DNA of 16,224 nucleotides, taken from positions 1 through 16,224 of the forward strand of contig JASLVI010000020.1 of the NCBI GenBank assembly GCA_030741455.1, read 5' to 3'. The notes below the pieces were generated by a model, which saw only the letters and a program-made list of their open reading frames with translations, did not search any database and was not told the DNA's origin. The stretch's first letter is position 1. Each line of letters begins with the position of its first letter. The DNA comes from Candidatus Poseidoniaceae archaeon. Lineage in GTDB: Archaea; Thermoplasmatota; Poseidoniia; Poseidoniales; Poseidoniaceae. The position numbers and the translations under genes are program-made. Below, piece after piece: positions 7,679 to 13,898 of this stretch.

Positions 7679-8905
7679 TCACATGTGTGCGATGAGTGCT
7701 TCTCCAAACGCTGAGCATGAAAGAAGGGTAGCATCGTCCATAAGGCGTTCAAAGTCATACGTAACGGTCTTTGCACTAATGGCACCTTCCATTCCCTTGA
7801 CGATCAAATCTGCAGCCTCACTCCATCCCATGTGCCGTAGCATCATCTCTGCCGAGAGAATGAGTGAACCAGGGTTGACTTTGTCTTGGCCAGCATATTT
7901 TGGTGCAGTTCCGTGCGTTGCCTCGAAGATTGAAATTCCAGTATCGTAGTTGATGTTTGCACCTGGTGCGATACCGATTCCACCGACTTGAGCAGCGAGA
8001 GCATCAGAAATGTAGTCGCCATTCAAGTTCATGGTTGCGAGTACACTGTATTCAGCAGGTCGAGTGATAATTTGTTGAAGCATTGCATCCGCAATAACGT
8101 CCTTGATGATGATTTCATTACCGGTCTTTGGATTCTTCATTGTGCACCATGGGCCTCCATCCAGTTCCACAGCCCCGAACTCCTCCTTTGCGAGTTGGTA
8201 ACCCCAGTCGCGGAAGCCACCTTCGGTGAATTTCATGATGTTCCCTTTGTGAACGAGTGTAACACTGTCCTTGTCATTGTCGATGGCATACTGGAAAGCT
8301 GCTCGTACGATTCGGTTGGTCCCTTCTTGACTGATTGGTTTGATTCCGATTCCAGATGTATTTGGGAATCGAATCTTGTCGACACCCATTTCATTTGTGA
8401 GGAAGTCAATGAGTTTCTTGACGCCATCTGAACCTGCTTCCCATTCGATTCCAGCATAGACGTCTTCGCTGTTCTCTCTGAAGATGATCATGTCTACGTC
8501 GCCTGGTGATCTAACGGGTGATGGTGTTCCATCGTACCATCGCACAGGTCGCACACATGCGAACAAATCCAATTTTTGTCGGAGAGCAACATTGAGGGAG
8601 CGAATACCTCCTCCAACAGGGGTGGTCAAGGGTCCTTTGATTGAAACAAGACCTGTTCGCATGGCATCCAATGTAGCTTCAGGAAGCCATTCCCCAGTTG
8701 CATTGAATGCCTTTTCTCCGGCAAGAACTTCATTCCAAGCGATTTTTTTATCACCATTGTATGCTCTCTGAACAGCAGCATCAACGACTGAAATCATCAC
8801 AGGGCTGATATCCACGCCAATTCCATCACCTTCGATGTAGTGAATAGTTGGATTGTTTGGGATGTTTAGTTTTCCATTTTGCATCACAATAGGTTCGCCT
8901 GTCAT
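7679..8905 (-). CDS. icd: NADP-dependent isocitrate dehydrogenase
   Basis: This enzyme oxidises and decarboxylates isocitrate to 2-oxoglutarate with NADP+ in the TCA cycle. The 408-residue product tracks E. coli Icd (416 residues) closely end to end. Examples are GKLNIPNNPTIHYIEGDGIG (11-30), GPLTTPVGGGIRSLNVALRQ (91-110) and MNLNGDYISDALAAQVGG (292-309). Active-site residues are kept: S103, N105, R109, R119, R143, Y150, K220, D273, D297 and D301. NADP-selecting residues match the E. coli set: K336, Y337, V343, Y383 and R387. Phosphorylatable S103 is present, but no kinase gene is nearby. The ATG at 8905 is chosen because it matches the E. coli N-terminus. The frame stays open upstream to 9199 but only antisense to the OsmC gene. 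The strong bacterial likeness suggests gene transfer in this lineage. Confidence 0.97.
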   Translation of the reverse strand: MTGEPIVMQNGKLNIPNNPTIHYIEGDGIGVDISPVMISVVDAAVQRAYNGDKKIAWNEVLAGEKAFNATGEWLPEATLDAMRTGLVSIKGPLTTPVGGGIRSLNVALRQKLDLFACVRPVRWYDGTPSPVRSPGDVDMIIFRENSEDVYAGIEWEAGSDGVKKLIDFLTNEMGVDKIRFPNTSGIGIKPISQEGTNRIVRAAFQYAIDNDKDSVTLVHKGNIMKFTEGGFRDWGYQLAKEEFGAVELDGGPWCTMKNPKTGNEIIIKDVIADAMLQQIITRPAEYSVLATMNLNGDYISDALAAQVGGIGIAPGANINYDTGISIFEATHGTAPKYAGQDKVNPGSLILSAEMMLRHMGWSEAADLIVKGMEGAISAKTVTYDFERLMDDATLLSCSAFGEALIAHM

Positions 8906-8923
8906 ATCTCTCAAACTGCTCCA

Positions 8924-8931
8924 CCCATAAC
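8924..8931 (-). promoter_or_regulatory. Weak TATA-like element for isocitrate dehydrogenase
   Basis: On the minus strand GTTATGGG lies about 20-26 bases before the ATG at 8905, inside the 58-base divergent gap shared with the OsmC gene. It is the best A/T-like candidate there but is weak. Confidence 0.25.
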
Positions 8932-8951
8932 CACTTGAAGAACCAACCGAT

Positions 8952-8955
8952 GGAG
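8952..8955 (+). promoter_or_regulatory. Shine-Dalgarno-like GGAG of the OsmC gene
   Basis: GGAG precedes the ATG at 8964 by eight bases. It supports this start and implies a short leader, unlike most first genes in the window. Confidence 0.4.
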
Positions 8956-8963
8956 TCGTTTCT

Positions 8964-9350
8964 ATGAGAGGAAGTGTACATTGGTCCAGCGGAACCAAAC
9001 TCGACTGCAAAAACGAGCGAGGGCAATCCATTGATGTTGATTGGGAAGAGGGGCCTTCGCCCATGCAAATCTTCTTGCAAATGATTGGTGCTTGCTCGAT
9101 TGTCGATGTTGTCGTTGGTTTGAAAAATAGAGATTTTGGAAATGTCTGGGTTGATCTTGATGGAGATCGACGGGAGGAATATCCTCGTTCATTCACCAAT
9201 GTGAAGATGACCTACCACGTTGAAGGAGATGTACCAGAAAAGTTGGTTCGTCGAACCATCGAGAAGTCCCATGAGAAGTACTGCTCCGTATCAAACTCAT
9301 TAAGCAAGGATATTGAAATCACGTGGGATTTGATGCTTCACGAAAAGTAA
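8964..9350 (+). CDS. OsmC family protein, YhfA-like
   Basis: The 128-residue product is an OsmC/Ohr superfamily member, a group of thiol-based proteins. Many members reduce organic hydroperoxides. The two redox cysteines are both present: C44 in MIGACSIVDVV and C107 in EKYCSVSNSL. The pattern GPSPMQIFLQMIGACSIVDV (30-49), YPRSFTNVKMTYHVEGDVPE (73-92) and SHEKYCSVSNSL (102-113) is closest to the YhfA-like branch, whose substrate is poorly defined. The start at 8964 has a GGAG eight bases upstream. It diverges from isocitrate dehydrogenase across 58 bases and overlaps the convergent unknown gene by 13 bases. Peroxide detoxification is a family-level expectation, not shown here. Confidence 0.9.
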   Translation: MRGSVHWSSGTKLDCKNERGQSIDVDWEEGPSPMQIFLQMIGACSIVDVVVGLKNRDFGNVWVDLDGDRREEYPRSFTNVKMTYHVEGDVPEKLVRRTIEKSHEKYCSVSNSLSKDIEITWDLMLHEK

Positions 9351-9844
9351 GTGCTTGATCGAAGTGATTGAATCGCTTCTTTGAACGCATTCTCAAGGAG
9401 ATCGTACAGAGGTTTCCACTTTGAGGGGATGTTCTTTTCTTCAATAAGATCGAACTGACCCGCATTATGATTTACTCGAATGCATGGTCGGATTTGTTGG
9501 TTGTCTTGAAGTTCGACAAGAAGTGATAATCGATATTCATCATCGATGTGAGTAACTCTTGCAGAATTCATGTCAACGTTTTGCACGCTTTCTAACAACG
9601 TATTGTTATCGTGGTTGGAATGTTGACGAATGGTATGCTGAGCGAGAACTTGTAGCAGTTCTGCGACGAGCTGAGGATCGACCTCTGAAGGTTCTATTTC
9701 TTCGCCCAATAGAATGCTTTGCAATGGGTTTGGTGCGACTTGTTCATTTGCTTGGCTCCCGCCGAGTTCAGCGAAAATATCGATATCGTCCGCATCAAAT
9801 TCTTGTGTAATGACCTGTTCAAATTCCATGTTATCAATTAACAC
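9338..9844 (-). CDS. Acidic soluble protein of unknown function
   Basis: I do not recognise this protein. From the GTG at 9844 it is 168 residues. The GTG is chosen because an A/T element (AATACTTC on the minus strand, 9865-9872) is centred about 25 bases upstream. An ATG at 9829 is the alternative, and a TTG at 9910 seems too far up. The protein has no signal peptide or membrane helix. Its N-terminal third is very acidic (ITQEFDADDIDIFAELGG), and a linker with SILLGEEIEPSEVDP leads to a helix (QLVAELLQVLAQH). The C-terminal half looks like one alpha/beta domain: ARVTHIDDEYRLSLLVELQD and IRPCIRVNHNAGQFDLIEEK as strands, then a final helix (YDLLENAFKEAIQSL). The stop lies inside the last codons of the OsmC gene on the other strand. 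Confidence 0.68.
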   Translation of the reverse strand: MLIDNMEFEQVITQEFDADDIDIFAELGGSQANEQVAPNPLQSILLGEEIEPSEVDPQLVAELLQVLAQHTIRQHSNHDNNTLLESVQNVDMNSARVTHIDDEYRLSLLVELQDNQQIRPCIRVNHNAGQFDLIEEKNIPSKWKPLYDLLENAFKEAIQSLRSSTYFS

Positions 9845-9914
9845 TTTGACACGGTTCCCTTTTGAAGTATTGTTCAAATTGCTGCAACATGAAGGTTCAA
9901 ATGGAGGCAATTCT

Positions 9915-9924
9915 TGGTAAAACT
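9915..9924 (+). promoter_or_regulatory. TATA-like box for the Reeler-like gene
   Basis: TGGTAAAACT is centred about 26 bases before the ATG at 9945. No clear Shine-Dalgarno sequence follows, so it fits leaderless transcription and favours 9945 over the TTG at 9936. Confidence 0.4.
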
Positions 9925-9944
9925 GAGGGATAACGTTGCGAGCA

Positions 9945-10541
9945 ATGTTGGCGTTAGTTATCCTCGCTCTTCTCCTTCCAATTGGGACCTCTGCTCCTAG
10001 TGGTATTGGGACATCAGCAGACGATGGTTGTCTTTGTCATGGAGAAAAGAATTCAGACACCTCAATTCTTGTGACAGGTCTCCCTGAGTTCTTTGAGTCC
10101 AATACAACCTACAATTTCTCTGTAGAAGTGACTTCAGAAAACATTCCGATGGATAGCGGAAAACCTGCAGGAGGGTTTCGAATTTTGATCTCGAATGGAA
10201 TGGTTACCTTCAACGATGAAGAGGGATTGATACAGAAAAAGGATGGTGGGTGGACGCATACAGCAGCGGGAAATACGTTGCGAATGTGGAATTTTTCGTT
10301 CACCAGTCCAATGGATAACAGTACATATGTGGATTTCACAATTCATGTGAATGCAGTTAATGGAAATCAGGCAAGTTCTGGGGACGAATGGAATGGCCTC
10401 ACCATTCGTCTTCCAGGGACTCAGTATGATGGAGAAATGCTTTCCAATCAAGCAAAACATTTCGCCCCAACGGATTATGTTGTAGGTATTGTTTCATTGC
10501 TCGCTCTGGTCAGTATCATGGCCATCACATTACGTGATTAA
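9945..10541 (+). CDS. Secreted, membrane-anchored Reeler-like protein with CxCH motif
   Basis: The product is 198 residues. Residues 1-17 are a signal peptide (LALVILALLLPIGTSA). A GCLCHGE motif follows at 28-34 (C29, C31, H32), in the place where related bacterial and archaeal surface proteins carry a haem-type CxxCH. Residues 40-165 form a beta-rich domain that looks like the Reeler/choice-of-anchor type: NTTYNFSVEV, a GGFRILISNG strand, HTAAGNTLRMWNFSFTSP, and VNAVNGNQASSGDEWN. Several N-x-S/T sites suggest glycosylation. A C-terminal helix (178-195) with a short basic end anchors it with the domain outside the cell. The family assignment is by pattern and only moderately sure. Its stop directly abuts the FtsZ stop with no base between. 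Confidence 0.78.
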   Translation: MLALVILALLLPIGTSAPSGIGTSADDGCLCHGEKNSDTSILVTGLPEFFESNTTYNFSVEVTSENIPMDSGKPAGGFRILISNGMVTFNDEEGLIQKKDGGWTHTAAGNTLRMWNFSFTSPMDNSTYVDFTIHVNAVNGNQASSGDEWNGLTIRLPGTQYDGEMLSNQAKHFAPTDYVVGIVSLLALVSIMAITLRD

Positions 10542-11669
10542 TCAATTCACAAACTCGATTGTGCTGCTTCGAAGGGCCTTGAGTTGTCGTCGCTCTGAAG
10601 AACCATGAATTTGTTCGCTTTTCACACCCGTAAGGACAAGCATGACACGAATTTCATCATCGAGTTCTTCATCGACAGCAGTGCCCCAGATAATCTTGGC
10701 ATGGGGTGAGATTCGTTCGGTAATGATTTGAGCACAGCGTTCGGCTTCACCGAGTGTGAGATTGTTTCCGCCAACAACGTTGATCAAGGCTCCACGAGCA
10801 TCACTGAAGTCGAGATCGAGCAGAGGAGAATGCAATGCTTCGAGGGTTGCTTCCTCGGCCCGGCCAGGCCCAGACCCAGCACCGAGCCCAATCATCGCAA
10901 CGCCAGCACCAGAGTGAATAACAGCCTTCAAATCTTCAAAGTCAAGATTGACCATTCCATCTCGAGTCAAGAGTTCAGTAACGCCAATAATCGAACGGAC
11001 AAGTAATTCATCGCCTACGCGGAATGCGCTTGCAAGAGGAAGATCTTTCACACCCTCTATCTCGAGCAAACGCTCGTTTGGAATAACAAGAATGGTATCA
11101 CAGTATTCTCTCAAACGTTCAAGACCCCATTCAGCGTTTTCACGTCGAGTTGCACCCTCAGACTGGAATGGATAGGTGACGACTGCGATGGTCATAGCCC
11201 CTTGCTCTTTTGCAAGACGGGCGATATGTCCAGCAGCACCTGTACCTGAACCGCCGCCCATACCTGCTGCAATAATTGCAAGTTGCGTGTCCGTTGTTAT
11301 GCCACGTAGTGCCATTTCCGATTCCAATGCAGCAGCTTCTCCCTTGGTTGGATCTCCTCCTGCTCCTCGGCCACGTGCTGTACGCCCAATCAGGACTTTG
11401 TGTTCAAGCGGGGACATAAGGAGTGCTTGCGCATCGGTGTTGATCGCGTAACCCGTTACAAAGGAATTCTCGAACAGTCCTTCAGCATCAAGACGGCCAA
11501 CTGCATTGCACCCTGCGCCTCCTACTCCGTAAACACGGATTCGAGGTTGGAGTGATTCCAAAAGTGTGCGTAATTCTTCATCGGTCCCCTGTCCACTTGG
11601 TTGTGGTTCGAGTTGAGGTATAACTTCATCATCGGAGAGTTCCAAAACACGTTCGATCAAATGGCGCAT
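10542..11669 (-). CDS. ftsZ: Cell division GTPase FtsZ
   Basis: This is a tubulin-like GTPase that polymerises into the division ring. From the ATG at 11669 it is 375 residues. The GTP-binding features are YGVGGAGCNAVGRL (47-60), AINTDAQAL (75-83), the tubulin signature GMGGGSGTGAAG (136-147), and VIPNERLL (195-202). The catalytic T7 loop NLDFEDLKAVIHSG (241-254, with D243 and D246) follows. The C-terminal domain runs through GTAVDEELDDEIRVMLVLTG (329-348). A basic linker and the tail SSTIEFVN finish it, probably the peptide that binds membrane anchors. A 42-residue N-terminal extension precedes the core. An upstream TTG at 11711 is possible but lies inside the promoter-like A/T stretch. The recombinase gene radA lies 77 bases upstream on the same strand. 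Confidence 0.96.
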   Translation of the reverse strand: MRHLIERVLELSDDEVIPQLEPQPSGQGTDEELRTLLESLQPRIRVYGVGGAGCNAVGRLDAEGLFENSFVTGYAINTDAQALLMSPLEHKVLIGRTARGRGAGGDPTKGEAAALESEMALRGITTDTQLAIIAAGMGGGSGTGAAGHIARLAKEQGAMTIAVVTYPFQSEGATRRENAEWGLERLREYCDTILVIPNERLLEIEGVKDLPLASAFRVGDELLVRSIIGVTELLTRDGMVNLDFEDLKAVIHSGAGVAMIGLGAGSGPGRAEEATLEALHSPLLDLDFSDARGALINVVGGNNLTLGEAERCAQIITERISPHAKIIWGTAVDEELDDEIRVMLVLTGVKSEQIHGSSERRQLKALRSSTIEFVN

Positions 11670-11694
11670 GGCCTTATTCGGCTCCAACCTAACT

Positions 11695-11706
11695 TGAATG
11701 TATTGC
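11695..11706 (-). promoter_or_regulatory. TATA-like element for ftsZ
   Basis: On the minus strand GCAATACATTCA lies about 26-37 bases before the ATG at 11669. This suggests that ftsZ has its own promoter in the 77-base gap after radA. Confidence 0.35.
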
Positions 11707-11715
11707 AACAATCAT

Positions 11716-11728
11716 GCTTCATGGAAGC
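11716..11728. repeat. Short inverted repeat in the radA-ftsZ gap
   Basis: GCTTC-ATG-GAAGC is a 5-base inverted repeat just upstream of the ftsZ TATA-like element. It is followed on the plus strand by GGTTTTT. It could be part of a radA transcript end or an ftsZ operator. The short stem may also be chance. Confidence 0.25.
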
Positions 11729-11746
11729 GGTTTTTGATGTAACGAA

Positions 11747-12781
11747 TCAATCGCGGAGTCCTTCTTGTGTGACTTGGTAAACGCACTCACCATCAGGTAA
11801 GTTCGGAGAGTCAACAAGTCGTGCAATGCGTCGTCCGCCCTTCGCTTTACGAAGGTAAAGTCGGAAGGTAGATGCGTGAGCTAAGACGTGACCACCAATT
11901 GGCTTGGTAGGGTCGCCCCACATTGCATCTGGCTTGGAGTGCACTTGGTTGGTGACCAATACAAGTGCATTGTTGACATCAGCAAGTTGCTTGAGATCCT
12001 GGAGATGGCGGTTGAGTTTTTGCTGACGGTTTGCCAACATTCCTCTTCCAATAAATTCTGCACGGAAATGACTCGTCAATGAATCGACAATAATCATCTT
12101 GACATTGAGGCCCTTGCTCATTCGTTTAATTTCCTCAGCGAGCAGCATTTGGTGTGCAGAGTTGTATGCGCGAGCGACGTGGATTCGACTCAAGACTGCG
12201 TCTGGATCGAGGCCGTGTCCGCGTGCCATCTGTGTAATTCGCTCAGGTCTGAAGGTGTCCTCTGTGTCGATGTAAAACACATCGCCATCAAATCCACCGT
12301 CTTCGATTGGCATGGTGCAGTTGACTGCAAGTTGATGCCCAATCTGAGTTTTACCAGATCCAAATGCGCCGTAAACTTCGACAAGTGCTTGGGTTTCAAA
12401 ACCGCCTCCGAGAAGGTCGTCAATCGATTGAACCTTTGAGGAGAGTTTCTGAACTTCTCTACGTCGATCCAGAAGTGCTACACCGGATACGAATCCACCG
12501 ATGTTTGCCATTTTCTTTGCAGCGTTGATGATTTTACCAGCCACTGCTTCACCAAGTTCTGCTTGTTCTGCGAGGTCGGCGGGCGACATGACTGCGAGAG
12601 CGAGGAGTTCATCGAAACCAGCTTCACGTAGTTTTTCAGCAGTTGCGGGACCAACACCTGGAAGGTCCTCGATTTTAACCTCAGGTACTTCCTCCTCTGC
12701 GACGTCCATTGGTATCACTTCATCCTCAGTCGGGACTTCATTCTTCTTACTTGTTGTCTTCTTCTTTGTTTTCGTGCTCAT
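11747..12781 (-). CDS. radA: DNA repair and recombination protein RadA
   Basis: This is the archaeal RecA/Rad51 recombinase, which forms filaments on single-stranded DNA and drives strand exchange. From the ATG at 12781 it is 344 residues. A Lys/Glu-rich leader (1-35) is followed by a helix-hairpin-helix domain (IEDLPGVGPATAEKLREAGF, 37-56). The linker has GGFVSG where many Rad51 proteins have FxxA. The ATPase core holds Walker A GAFGSGKT (138-145), FYIDTEDTFRPERI (169-182), Walker B MIIVDS (229-234), and the L1/L2 loops (AEFIGRGMLANRQQKLNRHL and HSKPDAMWGDPTKPIGGH). A TTG at 12793 is in frame, but the ATG is preferred. A strong TATA element (TGATATAC) lies 33-40 bases upstream, so a short leader is expected. 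ftsZ follows on the same strand. Confidence 0.97.
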   Translation of the reverse strand: MSTKTKKKTTSKKNEVPTEDEVIPMDVAEEEVPEVKIEDLPGVGPATAEKLREAGFDELLALAVMSPADLAEQAELGEAVAGKIINAAKKMANIGGFVSGVALLDRRREVQKLSSKVQSIDDLLGGGFETQALVEVYGAFGSGKTQIGHQLAVNCTMPIEDGGFDGDVFYIDTEDTFRPERITQMARGHGLDPDAVLSRIHVARAYNSAHQMLLAEEIKRMSKGLNVKMIIVDSLTSHFRAEFIGRGMLANRQQKLNRHLQDLKQLADVNNALVLVTNQVHSKPDAMWGDPTKPIGGHVLAHASTFRLYLRKAKGGRRIARLVDSPNLPDGECVYQVTQEGLRD

Positions 12782-12811
12782 TGTATCACTCAAGCCAATC
12801 CAATGGCTGAG

Positions 12812-12820
12812 GGTATATCA
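12812..12820 (-). promoter_or_regulatory. TATA box for radA
   Basis: TGATATACC on the minus strand is the clearest TATA-type element in the window. It is centred about 35 bases before the ATG at 12781, so transcription would begin about ten bases before the start codon. Confidence 0.5.
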
Positions 12821-12897
12821 AGCGATGAACGGGAGTACAATCCGAGAAAATCTAAAGTTTGAACGCAATGTTTGCGACGGTGAACGATTTTCACTTT

Positions 12898-13719
12898 TCA
12901 TTCACTTTCAGAACTGTCGTCTTCAGTTTCATCATTTGATTCAAAGGGATTAGGCATAGATTCTTCTTGCTCATAGAGGATATCTACAACATGATTGATG
13001 TTTACTCGATCGTTTCCTTGATCGATGCTAACAGCCAAATCATGGATGCCCTGTTCGGGAAAATTAAGATTGAAATCCCATGTTCCTGATTGGCCATCTG
13101 GAATTTGTTGCGTATTGGTGCCTTTGCTGTTTGAATCTGGATCTGTGAGTTCCCATGTAACTGTAACCGGGCTTCCGGGTGTACTGAATATACTAGGGTT
13201 TTCAACGACGGATTCAAGGAGGATCTGTTTCGGATTTGCTTCTTCGTTGCCAGGGGTTGTGTTAATTTCCATTGTATCGGGATCTGCTGAATTTGCTTCA
13301 CTCCATTCGATAGAATGTTCAACCCGAAGAGTCACTGTTTGGTTTACAGTATTGTCATTGATATCGGTCGCCCCCAGTACAGCAGTATACAAGCCGTGAA
13401 TCTGATATTCAACATCGATGTTTGCTGATTCTGATGCATCAATGGTGATGACTGGCCTCCCATCCCCTGGATCGAGAGAAAAGGTTTCCAATCCATAATC
13501 AGAGGTTGTGTATGCGTAATCAAAACTGAAGGTCACTCCAGTAAACGAAATTTGTGAACCACCGATGAACGATTGCTGCATTGTGCCATTGGTCGTATCA
13601 AAATGAACTACGAGGTCGATGAGCAGCGCATCGTCGGAATCGTCATTTCCGAAGCAGCCTGCAAGCATAGAACACATGAGAACGGTCGACAAAAAGAGAA
13701 CACCTGCTCGTCCGCCCAT
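12898..13719 (-). CDS. Secreted lipoprotein with PKD-like beta domains and acidic tail
   Basis: The product is 273 residues, of unknown specific function. The N-terminus is a lipoprotein signal peptide with the lipobox LAGC (C22 would carry the lipid), so the protein is expected on the outer face of the membrane. Residues 45-125 look like a PKD-type immunoglobulin-like domain (SLDPGDGRPVITIDASES, then YQIHGLYTAVLGATDINDN and a TVTLRVEHS end strand). A second beta domain spans about 165-245 (VTVTWELTDPDSNSKGTNTQ, then GTWDFNLNFPEQGIHDLAVS). The last 22 residues are a disordered acidic tail (ESNDETEDDSSESE). The start is the ATG at 13719. A cell-surface binding or scaffold role is inference. 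It lies 103 bases from the initiator tRNA, on the other strand. Confidence 0.83.
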   Translation of the reverse strand: MGGRAGVLFLSTVLMCSMLAGCFGNDDSDDALLIDLVVHFDTTNGTMQQSFIGGSQISFTGVTFSFDYAYTTSDYGLETFSLDPGDGRPVITIDASESANIDVEYQIHGLYTAVLGATDINDNTVNQTVTLRVEHSIEWSEANSADPDTMEINTTPGNEEANPKQILLESVVENPSIFSTPGSPVTVTWELTDPDSNSKGTNTQQIPDGQSGTWDFNLNFPEQGIHDLAVSIDQGNDRVNINHVVDILYEQEESMPNPFESNDETEDDSSESE

Positions 13720-13766
13720 GTTTGTGGTTAGACGTCATCCTTGAAGAAGACAGTGCCGAAAGAAGA

Positions 13767-13780
13767 TGAAAAAATACCAC
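13767..13780. promoter_or_regulatory. A/T-rich promoter element between lipoprotein and tRNA genes
   Basis: TGAAAAAATACCAC (GGTATTTTTTCA on the minus strand) is the only A/T-rich tract in this 100-base gap. It lies about 45 bases before the tRNA and about 50 before the lipoprotein ATG. It may serve either gene or both. Confidence 0.35.
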
Positions 13781-13819
13781 ATCGGTGGTTTCAAAGGGAA
13801 GGACTGTGGCGTTTGGCTT

Positions 13820-13897
13820 AGCGAGGTGGGGTAGTCTGGATATCCCGTCGGGCTCATAACCCGGAGATCGATGGTTCAAATCCATCCCTCGCTACCA
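13820..13897 (+). tRNA. Initiator tRNA-Met (CAT)
   Basis: A full cloverleaf is visible. The acceptor stem is AGCGAGG (13820-13826) with CCTCGCT (13887-13893). The anticodon stem-loop is TCGGG-CTCATAA-CCCGG (13848-13864) with anticodon CAT at 13855-13857. The T arm is GATGG-TTCAAAT-CCATC (13870-13886). The discriminator is A13894, and CCA is encoded at 13895-13897. The A1:U72 end pair and the three G:C pairs next to the anticodon loop mark it as the initiator, not the elongator or the Ile-CAT type. No intron is seen. The convergent TPR-like gene ends one base past the CCA. Confidence 0.96.
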
Positions 13898-13898
13898 G

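Noticed and set aside
7988..8431. 147-residue plus-strand open frame
   Set aside because: It is fully antisense to the conserved core of isocitrate dehydrogenase and shows no recognisable domain.
8906..9199. 98-residue N-terminal extension of isocitrate dehydrogenase
   Set aside because: The extension is antisense to the OsmC gene, is Ser/Thr/Pro-rich without resemblance to the family, and the E. coli-like N-terminus begins at 8905.
13643..13885. Minus-strand open frame beginning MDLNHRSPGYEPDGISRLPH
   Set aside because: It is the antisense reading of the initiator tRNA gene plus the lipoprotein promoter and N-terminus. Such antisense-tRNA frames are a known source of spurious proteins.
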